The notes beneath the pieces were generated by a model. The model saw nothing but the letters and a program-made list of their open reading frames with translations, was not told where the DNA came from and did no database searches. Position numbers and translations under genes: made by a program. Positions 36,362-48,500 of a DNA stretch of 64,000 nucleotides are shown one piece after another (the first letter of the stretch is position 1; the number at the start of each line of letters is the position of its first letter). The stretch spans positions 3,818,377 through 3,882,376 of the forward strand of contig NC_047066.1 of the NCBI RefSeq assembly GCF_902459465.1, written 5' to 3'. Source of the DNA: Asterias rubens. Lineage: Eukaryota; Echinodermata; Asteroidea; Forcipulatida; Asteriidae.

Positions 36362-38024
36362 ATGCTTCTCAGTTGTACTTCAAAGTGAATTTTTTTCTTC
36401 AAAATGCATTAATCTATCCAAGGCAGTTGTACTTCTCCCAAGTCGGTTTTTATTTCCATAATTTTCAAAATCATTGCCAAACGTATACAGACCCTTTAAT
36501 ATTAAATAATAGATATGGTTTTACATATCTTATTATGTGTTATTATCCTCATCAGGTTTTTGGTGTAATATTGTTGTGTGTTGTACCAAACAAAACAGAC
36601 CAAATACTTAAAATTCCAGTGGTCTTTGTTGTAACCACTCTTAGGCTTACTTTATAAAATCACGATGCAAAGGATCACACATGCAAACTGTAGGGGTTAA
36701 TCCATTAGGATTCTGGCATGATATTCTTCCTACTTAAGTCTGTTTTTGAAAAAAATTGTACCCTTGAAATAAATCTGGAAAAAATGTTAACAAAAAGCTT
36801 GAAATATCTATTAGAGCCTACAACATTTTTACATGTAGATCATCCATTGTACTGAATAAAAATGTTCCTACTTTGTTTTTCAAGGACCAAATATCATGCA
36901 TGGATAATTAAACTAGCGTCCGCCAACACAGGGAGACCTCTCTGTTGGTGGAGTGCCAACACAGTATTTCGGAGGTCGCAGGTTCAAATCCCACTCTTAA
37001 AGTCTGAGTTTTGTGAAGTGAAAGAGAAAACATGTAATCTTTGAGATTACAGCATTTGTGAACAACTTTTACAAAATTATCAACAAACAGCATTTCAAAC
37101 TCGGTGTTTAAAGATCAACTTTAACAAAACTAACATTATTGGTTTGGGGCTATAGAAAGGTAAATGTTGGGGTTATAAATAAAAACCAATAAAGGAGGTA
37201 GAACTAACAAAATCATAATGTACAAAAATAATTAATTGATCAGCAACATGTTGGTCAAAATACCTACATGTAGTTTGAAGTTTCCACAAAATAACTGAGT
37301 GGGAATTCAAACATAATTATGATCAAATAATACATGGATAAATAGTCAAACTAATTTGAGTGATTTTGTGCAAGTTGATCGTTGAGTTGAGCACCAGTAC
37401 CAAACTCACATAATATTCAGCAAAGTTTGCTATTCTTTGAATTTGCCCTTCACCCACCTTTTCAAAATTAATTATGTTTTTAAATGAAAGAATGTATTTT
37501 AGAAACCATCACTGTTTCACATGTTTACTCTGTATTTCATCTTTTTGAAACTGATGTCTATTTTTGTTATGAATCTAATTTAAATGAAATCTGGGCCGTT
37601 TATATTTTTGTTTTGTTTACTGAGAGCTCTATGTCAACAACAAATGTCACCATTTATATTTTGAAATTTGCCTTTTACCTGAAAATATTTTCTACTACAA
37701 GTATTTATCTGTTAATCGGATGTTATTGCAATTAAATATTTCTTTAGATGTGAGAAAATAACTTGTGTGTTTTGATTGTGTTTTTATTGCCAATGAAATT
37801 CCCTAAGTGATGGGGTGACACATAAGAAGGGGTTCGCCCCGGTGTTACTGGCTGTGGCTGCTGTATGCGGCACCTTGTAAACCCTTTTAAGGTGCTACAT
37901 AGTTGAGTCTCAGAATTCGTCTCTGCAATAACCTATCTTTCTGAAGGTTTGTGTACTCAGCGCCTTGAGCACCTTGTTTGGTATATACATGAGCTGTATA
38001 AGACTACGATATTATTATTATTAT

Positions 38025-38340
38025 ATTTGAAAGATACTGGGCACTATTGGTAATTGTCAAAGACAAGTCTTCTCACTTGGTGTATCTCAGCATATACACA
38101 AATTAAGAAACCTGTGAAAATTTGATTTCAATTGGAAGAAAAAAACACCCTTGTCACACAAAGTTGCGTGCTTTCAGATGCTTGATTTCAGGACCTCAAA
38201 ATCTAATTCTGAGGTCTCGGAAATCAAATCAAATATTTTAGTGGAAAATTACTTCTTCTCAAAAACTACGTTACTTCAGAGGGAGCCGTTTCTCACAATG
38301 TTTTATACTATCAACCTCTCTATTAATCGTACCAAGTAAA
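38025..38340. mobile_element. Foldback element family A, right end truncated
   Basis: Left end TTTGAAAGATACTGGGCACT; it runs through the CAAAATCTAATTCTGAGGTC centre and stops near TTAATCGTACCAAGTAAATG. Confidence 0.75.
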
Positions 38341-38879
38341 TGATATTGTTATCTTTGAACTCTTCATGAAATTGAAATTCATGACATGGCACCAAATAAA
38401 AGGAGGGTGCCGAAGTCAATACGATAGAGGACTAAAGCTCTGACAACATGATAGAGAGTATCCTTATCAATGTACCGTTTGATTTTCCTTATGATTACGT
38501 AATTAAAAATGTATTGATTGGCAGCAGAGGCTAGAAACTTGCTTGCTTATTGTAATCATGTGAATTAAATTTTATTCCGAAGTTGCGGACAGAATCAGTA
38601 GGGTCAATCGATGTATCACACATATGAAAGTATATTTTGGCAGTTTCTTAAGGTTTTTTAGAGTACCAAGTGCAATGGACTTTGTTTTGCAGGGATGAGA
38701 TGTCAGACTTTTATCTGAACTCAGATTTTTTTTAAGTCGACCTGGTGAAGAAAACTAGCCGTTACTTTTTCCATAATATAACAAAATCCTGCTCTTTGAT
38801 CTACTTCTCTAGTGCTGAGAACACTGTTCCTAGAAGCTCCTTGAAATCTATAACTCCAGGGGTTATCGCACAGGTGGAA

Positions 38880-39185
38880 AAGCCATAATTTCATGACTGA
38901 GCGGTAAAGAGCACCGGATTCAAGCTCTGGTGTTTGATCAGCAGAGTGTGGGTTCGAATCCCGGTCGTGACACTTGCTACATAATATTGGGGAGGTAGTG
39001 CTTTCTCCTCTACCAGCCAGGCTTCGGGCTGATGATACCCAAGCCTACATCAGTATGGACTGTAAAAGGGGTAACCCTGTTTCAGCCCTAGGAGTAGGTG
39101 GCGACGGCCTCTGGAAAAAAATTGTAGCCCACACCTTGAAGTGGTCTTCAGGCCTTGTGTGTCTGGCAACTTGCATAAACAAAAT
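38880..39185 (+). mobile_element. tRNA-derived SINE (Ser/Leu-like head)
   Basis: The A-box-like TGACTGAGCGGTAAAGAGCA and B box GTGGGTTCGAATCCCGGTC are followed by a tail (GGGGAGGTAGTGCTTTCTCC ... CCTTGAAGTGGTCTTCAGGC) shared with the copy at 52058-52350. The body beyond the tRNA part rules out a plain tRNA gene. Confidence 0.8.
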
Positions 39186-39637
39186 TATAGTTTGTATCCC
39201 ACAAGTGTAGTTTCAGACCTTTTTGTAAGCAATGACCCTCATCCCTGGTGTTGTGATGTGGTATGATGAGAGAGCCAAGATAGATTGGTGGCTTTGCTTT
39301 GAAGGCACTTATGTATATGTAGGCCTATACAAGTCAGAAATTTGAATATTCTATGTATACACGTTGCTTGATTAGAAGCAATTTGCTTCAGCGAAGGGGT
39401 GGCGTGATCATTATTTCCTAGCACTGAAAATTGCCTTAGCTGCACGATTTGAACACTCGAGGCTAACGACATTCTCAAACAATGCACATCAAATAAACAC
39501 ATCAAAAAATATGTAAACTCTTTCAAATTTATTTAATTTTTTGGTATTAAATACAATACCAAGAAAATTATTAGCAAAAGTAGGGCCAAGTAACTAGAGA
39601 CCTAGTGCCGAGAGATTATGAACTGAGCTTGCATCCC

Positions 39638-39818
39638 TGGGCCCAATTTCATATAAAGCCTGTAAGCACAAAAAATTGCTAAGCACAAAAAACTGTTGCT
39701 TATCAAAAATAGGTTACCAACCAGAATATCATACAGTTACCATTGCTACGACTGGCACCCGGGTTATTTCTTGCTTAGCCAAGAAATTTGCTAAGCAGAA
39801 TTTGTGCAACTGGGCCCT
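39638..39818. mobile_element. Element family D
   Basis: Left end GGGCCCAATTTCATATAAAG; right end TTTGTGCAACTGGGCCCTGG; interior TTGCTAAGCACAAAAAACTG. Confidence 0.65.
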
Positions 39819-40009
39819 GGTGGCAGAATAGAGTTGCAATATAATCTGCTAGGTTTTTAAGCATTGGTGATTGACTGTGCAAATCTAGTATGTACTATGT
39901 AGTTGAACTGGGAACCTTTTTAAAACCTTGTTCATGAGTTTTCTTCTAGGACTGTACGGTCAAGACAAAATTGAGTCAAAAGGTTTGGTAGCTCGACGAA
40001 CACTCGACA

Positions 40010-40330
40010 AGGGGGAAGCAGATTAGCAAGACCAATAGTGTCTTTACATATTTGGTTTGCGGTAACACCATGCGTATACAGATTTTGTTCTTTAGAGAAC
40101 TTTCTAGTTATATATCCTACTACAGCAGAGTAGGTATTTCGGATTTCATGAGACTTCTCAGCTCTAAAAGAACTGTTCTGCTTTTTAACTAAGGTAGAAA
40201 ATTGGATGGGACTACTACTTTAGCTTTTACAGGATCGTTATTAACTGTACTGCCACAGAGTCAGTTCTTAATTGGTCTCAAAGTTTTGACTAGCTTACTC
40301 TAGCCATCGTCAGGAGTCTCCTTAGCATTA
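40010..40330. mobile_element. Family E repeat
   Basis: Shares TTTGGTTTGCGGTAACACCA, TTCTTTAGAGAACTTTCTAG and GACTAGCTTACTCTAGCCAT with copies at 44080-44320 and 61735-62000. Confidence 0.6.
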
Positions 40331-40838
40331 CTAGAAGAGATTTCGGGCCTTTAAAAAATTCCTTTAAATTTAAGAAAATCTTTATAACAAAATCCATTAT
40401 GGAAATAAACACTGTAACTTACTGGTATTGAAGCATATAACACATCCATTATGGAAATAAACACTGTAACTTACTGGTATTGAAGCATATAACACTTCTC
40501 TGCAAAATACTAAAATATACAAACGTTCTTTTAAGTGATGCTCAATATAAAATCCAATATTGCAACAACAGTACAAAATTAGCTAATTCTTAGTCTTATT
40601 ATATTAGTGATAGGGTTTTTGTCTACTCACAAAAATATAGAAACAAAGACCTTGTCTATTCTAAATAAAGATATAAAATAGGAAATATGAAATAGATAAT
40701 ATCTACTTATTAAATGAAATATTTTAAAAACTGAGACGTGGTGAACCTTCCAGTTCATATTTACTCAAAAAGAAAAAGTATAGTCTACAAATTTAGGCCT
40801 AATTAGAGTTTCACCAAGGAATAACTTGGAATTTGTTT

Positions 40839-41112
40839 AAAGGCAGTGGACACTATTGGTAATTACTCCAAAAAAAAAATTGAAAAAGAAGTCATTTTCC
40901 ACAAATTTTATTTTGAGACCTCAAAATCAAGCATCTGAAAGCACACAACTTTGTGTAACAAGGGTGTTTTTTATTTCATTCATATCTCAAAACTTTGACG
41001 ACCAATTAACCTCAAAGTTTTACAGGTTTGTTATTTGATGCATATGTTGAGATACACCAAATGGGAAGACTTGTCTTCGACAATTACCAATAGTGTCCAG
41101 TGTCTTTAGGGA
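40839..41112. mobile_element. Foldback element family A, internally deleted
   Basis: Ends are TTTAAAGGCAGTGGACACTA and AATAGTGTCCAGTGTCTTTA; about 110 bp of the left arm is missing. Confidence 0.8.
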
Positions 41113-41485
41113 GAAGAAAGGGATAAAAAATCACACCTTTCTGGTGAAAATATTAGACGTGTATCTACTTTGTACACAACAAGTCATGGAACATCCTCAT
41201 TAGAGGTTCTCAATTTCAACATCCCTCTTTACAAGTTTTTAAATTTAGTTCATTACTATTTTTTGGTCCACTAAAAGTGCACATAATTGAGTCCATAGAA
41301 TTATGGAAAGCATGTAGATTAGTTTTGTGTGGTCTGTTTATAACCAATGAATAATCAGAATCCACTTGTAAAACTGTAGCAGCTGTTAAAATATTGAAGA
41401 ATAAAAATGCACATTTTTAATTTCCTTTGAATGTGCCATTTGTGCGAAGACATAAATCTGAAAAAATACTTTATTTTGTTGGTTT

Positions 41486-41872
41486 AAAGGCAGTGGACAC
41501 TATTGGTAATTGTCAAAGACTAGCCTTCACAGTTGGTGTATCTCAACATATGCTTAAAATAACAAACCTGTGAAAATTTGAGCTCAATCGGTCATCAAAG
41601 TTGCGAGATAATAATGAAAGAAGAAAACACCCTTGTCACACGAAGTTGTGTGCGTTTAGATGGTTGATTTCGAGACCTCGAGTTCTAAATCTGAGGTCTC
41701 GAAATCAAATTCGTGGAAAGTTACTTCTTTCTCCAAAATTATGGCACTTCAGAGGGAGCTGTTTCTCACAATGTTTTATACCATCAACCTCTCCCCATTA
41801 CTCGTCACCAAGAAAGGTTTTATGCTAATAATTATTTTGAGTGATTACCAATAGTGTCCACTGCCTTTAATG
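41486..41872. mobile_element. Foldback element family A
   Basis: Ends are TTTAAAGGCAGTGGACACTA and TAGTGTCCACTGCCTTTAAT. Full length; very similar to 12541-12930. Confidence 0.87.
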
Positions 41873-42017
41873 TATTTAAATTTAAAAACTTAGGAAATAT
41901 AAAAGTACAAAAAAAGAAAACAAATCAGTATTGGTACTAACAGCAGTATTTTGTTACACCATTCAATCAAATGCATAATAGTAAAATCAGTTGTTTGGGC
42001 AAAATTTGCAGCCTCTG

Positions 42018-42178
42018 TGAAGCCTGGTTCATACGTGCTGCGAATGCGCTACAAATGTTGACGTCACAAATTCGCAACAAATAATTCGCAACAGTTGAGC
42101 TGTGTTCAACAGCGATGTGACGTCAAAAACACTTTGCATTCGCATTCACAGGAAGTACTTGTATGAACCAGGCTTAAG
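42018..42178. mobile_element. Foldback element with AGCCTGGTTCATAC ends
   Basis: AAGCCTGGTTCATACGTGCT and TGTATGAACCAGGCTTA are inverted; the inner CGAATGCG... / TTTGCATTCGCATTC arms pair around a TGACGTCA-like core on each side. Confidence 0.75.
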
Positions 42179-42560
42179 GGTTAATGCTGTCAGGGATATT
42201 GAGTTGATTGTTATAATTTCCAGCTTTTGTGTTATTTCAACAATTTGCTCAAAATAGAGGTTATTGCTATCACAGACAGCATTTTCATATCAGCCGAGAT
42301 GAAGGCATAATTATTATAGAGCACTGCCGAGCAAAAGAATATGCCTTTTATAGCAGAAAACCGGTCAGAATTCTGACACAAGTTAATTGTGTTAAAAGTT
42401 CAAAGTTAACAAGTTAATTGTGTATAAACTTGTTTTACCAGCATTCTTTGACTTGACACGTAAACTTGAGTCCTGCACAAAGAAGAAGTCGTAGACCTGA
42501 GCGGCGTCCAAGAATAATGCAGCAGCAGTATTGTCTTGTTATATCTCTGGTGATCTCTAT

Positions 42561-45500
42561 CTACCTGGCAGCACTTCTTTCCAGGCATGCAGTAACGATC
42601 GCTGTCCAGCCGGTCTGGTGACTGTGTGGTAAACCAGAAATTACTCTCATCATTTATTTCTCTCTTCTCCTTAAAATTACATTGTCTTGGTGCAAGATAG
42701 TCTTGTTTAGTTGGTAAAACAAGTACCGGTACGTACACTCATAGAGTATGGTACACTCAAAACTACACAGTACGACGCCATTAATCCACCGACAGAGAGC
42801 ATTTCAGAGGGTGTTCCTTGAAGCTGTGAACCCGTCAGCAATAGACCCTTCCCATGAAATATGTAAATTGCACATAGCGCGTGCGCACTAACGTTTTGGT
42901 TGGCAAAATGAGGGAACATCGCGCTGTTTCGACACGGCTAATGGGTGCGTGACGCAGACGCGATTGTGCGTCTGCCTGCGATTGTGCGTCTGCTTAGTGC
43001 ACAACTCTATGGCGTTTGCCAACCAACAGGGTCTGTACGCATGCGTGAATGTAATTAGCATATTTCATGGGAAGGGTCCATTGTCATGCGGCCGGGATCT
43101 GAAAGTTTTCCCAAGAGAGCCAGCTATCCCTCAATATTAAATGTGAGGCGCAGAGGGGAGTTATCTCCTCAAAGGTGAACTTAACCACTGTAGCTCGCAA
43201 GCCTGAGGAAACCTCCAATACTTCATCAGAACCATTAACACTGTGGTTAGTCCCTATTCTTCCATGGCAAGTGTTCTGTGTTCTTTTACAAATAATACAA
43301 GGGATAGAATATACTACTTAAAAGGACATGTGCTATTGTTAATGGAATCCCTATACGCTTAAGTCCTATGTATTGTTATATGTTGCATCCCTCTGAAGCC
43401 ATTTATGTTCACTAGAGTCCAATCTGTCTTCGTTGAATATCGTACCTACTCTCACTACATCTGTTAATGTTTATGTTAGTTCTTTTGTTTTTGTTTGTCT
43501 GGGCAATGCCTACCACAAGCTTTGGCTTGTCTGAATATGCCCCCATTTCCAATTCTCCTCTTACTGTCCTTTGTAAATGTTGTTTTGATTCTCTGTTGGA
43601 ATGGAAATAAATGTCTTGAAATGAAAATGACATGCGGTAAAATATTTGGTCGTACATACCTAGCTCCGCATCCACGTCCAGTGTCCCCGTGAAAATACTC
43701 GTAGAATAAGACCAGGTCCTTAAAGGCAGGGTCGTCCTTGTAGAGGAGGTTATCAGCATGGCAAGGCCGCACCCCATTCTCATCGGGGAGGAAGATGCTA
43801 GCGAGTCTCGTAGATATTTCCTTAGCGCAGTCCTTCAGTCTCATCATGTTTCCTGATCCCGTTGGGCATTCTACTTTGAAGTTGGGTCCGAAGAAGAAAT
43901 CATAGCGCTCCAGGGCCTCAATGATCAAGTAGTTCACTGGGAGAAAAAACAGGAAACTTTTCAGTTGATTGTCCTCTCAGAACCGTCAGTCAATCAATCA
44001 GTCAATCAATCGTAACATTTATATAGTGCCATATTCCAACGATCATATAGATTTTTATGGTAATTTGTTGGAGAATATATATTTGGTTTGCGATAACACC
44101 ACCTGTGTATCTACTTGACAGGTAGATTATGTTCTTTTGAGAACTTTCTCTTGCTTTATATTCTACTACCGCGAAGTAGATTTTTGGAATTCGGGAGACT
44201 TCTCAGTTCTGAAAAGAACCGTCCTGCTTTAGCTTTTACTGGAGCGTTATTAACTTCACTGAGTTCTAATTGGTCTCAAGGTTTTGACTAGCTTGCTCTA
44301 GCACCATGTTCCTTTAAAACACAACACATAGCATTGGATTTAAAAATTCGTTAAACCTTTACGATAACTATGGAAAATAACAACGCCATTTTGTATGATT
44401 GGTCTTACCACAGAGCCATATGGGTCCACGCCAATTACTGTTCCCTCCAAAGAGATAGGTATCTGACTCTCCGGGTACGTAGCTGACTTTATATTCCTCT
44501 CCCCCTACGTTCACTACAAACGGTTTATCTTTATGGACCTAGACACACAATACATATACAAAATAACATGAATAAGATTAGGCCAAGTAAAAAAAAAAAC
44601 ATGTTTCGCGTCCCTGCCCGCTTCCTTTTTACAGGCCGCCTCCTTTTTTATTTTATTTTTTTATGCACATTATTTTTTTATTTTTTTTTAAATAGGGTTA
44701 TTTTAAATGATCTCAGCAAAAACAATCTGAATGTCTCGTCTGAATGCCTCGACTAAATTGTTTCATTTATGTTTTGTGTATTTCAGCAGTAGAAAAAACA
44801 ATGGATATTTGACATTCTAACAAAGAATGGCGGCCATCTTGATATAAAAAATAAAAAATAAAAAGCCCCTCTTCCTCCTTTTTTTGAAAAACCCGGACGT
44901 GAAACATGTTTTTTCTTTTACTCGGCCTTATTCATCTTGGTTTTTACCCTTGCACCGATGTGTGTTAGCACTGAATACTCAATTCTTTCCCCGAGTTTTG
45001 TAAAACAAAGTCACAGGTATATTACTCTGGTGGGATTGGACCCTAAGTCCTCTAGAGCAATGTTATACCAGCTAGACTACCGAGATTGCCCGGTAGTTAG
45101 AGGCAGTTTGAATCCTATGTTTTGGCAGTGGGTACTGCAATGATCTATTAAAACTAATGACAATGTATCCTCAGTAACTACTGATGGTGTGCTCATGCCT
45201 TCAAGTGTATGTGATGCGATAATGAGTCATATGTTGGAAATACCAGTATGAAGAAACAAGCCAAAAGTGCACTGGGTTCTTTTACATGCGTTACACAACA
45301 CATGGGACCAACGGCTTTAAGTCCCATCCGAAGTATGAAGCAATGGTTAAGAGTCTTGCTTAAGGACACAAGTGTCATGGCTGGGGATTCAAACCCACAC
45401 TCTGCTGATCAAAAACACCAGAGTTTGAATTCGGTGCTCTTAACCGCTCGGCCACGACACAATTACTACTCACCTTTGACAATGAGCGGATTCCATATGG

Positions 45501-48500
45501 AGCCAGAAACTTACTACTCACCTTTGACAATGAGCGGATTCCATATGGAGCCAGAAACTTACTACTCACCTTTGACAATGAGCGGATTCCATATGGAGCC
45601 AGAAACTTACTACTCACCTTTGACAATGAGCGGATTCCATATGGAGCCAGAAACTTACTACTCACCTTTGACAATGAGCGGATTCCATATGGAGCCAGAA
45701 ACTTACTACTCACCTTTGACAATGAGCGGATTCCATATGGAGCCAGAAACTTACTACTCACCTTTGACAATGAGCGGATTCCATATGGAGCCAGAAACTT
45801 ACTACTCACCTTTGACAATGAGCGGATTCCATATGGAGCCAGAAACTTACTACTCACCTTTGACAATGAGCGGATTCCATATGGAGCCAGAAACTCCTCC
45901 TCATCCAACATGTATTTCAGAACTCGTTTCAGTTGCTTCCTCTGTGGGATCCCGAGTAGATGGCGTCCATGAATGCCGTCTGCCATTGTCTTGTAGGCAA
46001 TCTGTACACAAAACCGCAAGATGCATTCAGAATTCATAATAGTCTTGGTTCAAATAGACCGTTCCAAGTGCGCAGGTGCTGCATGCTACCTGTGGATGCG
46101 CTGGCATCGCTGGGTTGCTGATGAAGCGTTATGTTTTGTACACACAGACATGGGAAAATCGTTGATTTACACACTTTCCCTTACAGGACAGTATAGACCT
46201 TTATGACCGTGTGGTCATCTTGATTTTACTCCATTCGAACTCATTGTAACCAAACTGAGGCTGGACGAAATAATAGTCTGGTGCCATGCGCAATGAATCA
46301 TAGCATTCATTACTGTTATTGGAAACGGGGAACATGACCAAGATGGTGACAGCGTGATTAAGGTCTATAACAGAGTTATGTAGAATATACTTACTATACA
46401 GAAAGTGAATACTGAAATTCTGTCAAAAAAACATTGCCTGTATGTGTAACACATTATAGACCCTACTGGTGAGGCCCTTGGGTGTGTGTGTGTGTTAGGC
46501 CTAGGCGACGAGTGAAATTTACAACTCAACTAGTCGAGTCTCAACTAGTCATGACCCCAAGATGCATTGTGTCATAATGTTTGTCGCAGGCACAAAAGGT
46601 AAAAATTCATGCTGAAAGGATTGAAGGATTGTGTCACTGATCTGAGTGAGTGACACAATTGGTTCACCAAACAGGTAGTCGCAACTATTTTTGTAGTAAT
46701 CGCGACTATTTTTGTATTAGTCATGGTGGCATGATTAACCGCATAGTTGAAAAACAGTAGTCACGACTCAATAAGCGCGACTATGACACTAGCCGCACTA
46801 GTAGCCAGTGTGATGTGTGACTCACATGTTCAGACAGCTCCGTACGATGATTCATAAACCAATCCAATCTCTTCTTGAATCCGGGTAGTTTCAGTATGAC
46901 CTCCTCCTCGAGGGTCAATGAGGCAAAGAGGGGGACCAGGCCCACCATGGAGCGGATACGCAGCGGTAACGTACAGGTGTCTGTCTTTAAGACGTCGTAG
47001 TAAAATCCATCCTCCTCGTCCCATAATCCTGGAAGATAAGAAACATGGAAATGGATTGATCAAGCGGTGATAATTTGAATGGGAATTTAAAAAAATAAAA
47101 ATGTTGATTGTTTTAGTCCTATATAAATGTAGATTTATCAAGAAGTATCAAGCGTTTGTAATAACTCACCTCCTCCCACGCTGTTCATGGCATCAATGAT
47201 TCCGATGAAATGTTCAAAGAACTTGCTGGCCATGTCTTCATAACTCTCATCACTTCTTGCCAACTCCAGAGCAATGTCCAACATGACTACACAGAAGAAG
47301 GCCATCCAGGCTGTACCATCTGCCTACCAGTCAAAAACAAGAATCTTCCTTAGTACCAATTTCATCAAATCTTGATGACATAAAACATACAAACTTTATT
47401 ACTCTCCAAAAAGAAGAAAAATTACATTGCTCTGACAAGTTTAAAGGAACGTTACAAACCTGTGAAAATTTGAGCTCAATCGGTCATCGAACTTGGGAGA
47501 TAATAATGAAAGAAAAAACACCCTTGTCACACGAAGTTGTGTGCATTTAGATGGTTGATTTCGAGACCTCTTCTAAACTTGAGGTCTCGAAATCAAATTC
47601 GTCGAAAATTACTTCTCTCTCGAAAACTATGGCACTTCAGAGGGAGCCGTTTCTCACAATGTATTATACCATCAACCTCTCCCCATTACTCGTCACCAAG
47701 AAAGGTTTTATGCTAATAAAAATTTTGAGTAATTACCAATAGTTTCCACTGCCTTTAAGGCATTCAGGAACCAAACTCCCATAAATGCTTTTAAAATCTC
47801 TAATACACTACCAACCTGTTCCAGATGACCTCCAGTGGGCAAAGGTCGTGACCTGTCAAACACACCAATGTTGTCAAGACCCAGGAAGCCACCAGAGAAG
47901 AGATTCTTCCCATCGGGGTCTTTCCGGTTGACCCACCTACAGGTAGACAAACAAAACAGACAAAGTTAGGCCGTGTCCAAATTGGTGGCTACGGCCGCGG
48001 CTACGACTGTTGCCAGAGGTGTTGCTAAGGGCGTCCTATACTTCAATGCATGATGACGCGGCGATCCAGCCGTAGCCGTAGCCGTAGCCGCCAATTCGGA
48101 TCCGGTCTTAGCTTTGTACCACAAAAATTCAAATCTCTTCTCAAAACTTATCTTATGTCACAGGTTTTCAAGGACTAATTTTGTTGTTTTCTTTCGTTTT
48201 GATCTTGGTTTAACTACACCTTGAACACATGGCAGGGTGGGTATGTGCGCATTGCATTATTGTTATTACTATAATTATTTTCATGACAAGTTTCACCCGG
48301 CACATGACCTCTTTCAGCCCATGCGGTCTAAGAATCGTTTCCGTTCAATTAAATCTGGATCCAACCGTACTTTGCAGAGTTTTTAGCCCACAGCTGTTCG
48401 TGTTCTAAATGACAGGTTTTAATCATGAATGTCTATTTCTGATTTTAATTCTATCGTACTATTTTTATCTTTTGTATTTCGCCTGTATATTGTAATACTT

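Larger units (their letters stand above)
35640..36500. mobile_element. Inverted-repeat element with GGGACTGTATACCTTTGG ends and nested insertions
   Basis: AAAGGGACTGTATACCTTTG on the left is answered by AAACGTATACAGACCCTTTA on the right. The inside holds a retroelement fragment (35759-35878) and a complete foldback element (36178-36361), so the outer element appears to have been hit by later insertions. Confidence 0.5.
36660..42560. other. Intergenic stretch between convergent nucleoredoxin and GH63-like genes
   Basis: No exon recognised. Contents: a tRNA-like B-box fragment near 36980, family A copies (38025-38340, 40839-41112, 41486-41872), a tRNA-derived SINE (38880-39185), a family D copy (39638-39818), a family E copy (40010-40330), an 60-bp direct repeat at 40390-40500 (CATTATGGAAATAAACACTG twice) and a foldback at 42018-42178. 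The rest is AT-rich. Confidence 0.55.

Noticed and set aside
42556-42561. Donor GTAGAT after GCTGCCAG as a further splice in the GH63-like gene
   Set aside because: Reading straight on gives AGG TAG, a natural C-terminus after [19 protein letters not shown], at the expected family end.
45463-45894. CRISPR-like regular repeat
   Set aside because: Units are contiguous without spacers, and the locus is an animal exon border.
45248-46039. Long plus-strand open frame with repeated [16 protein letters not shown]
   Set aside because: It is the antisense of the 48-bp array and exon 13 of the GH63-like gene and runs on into SINE sequence; the minus-strand reading has family motifs and correct splice sites.
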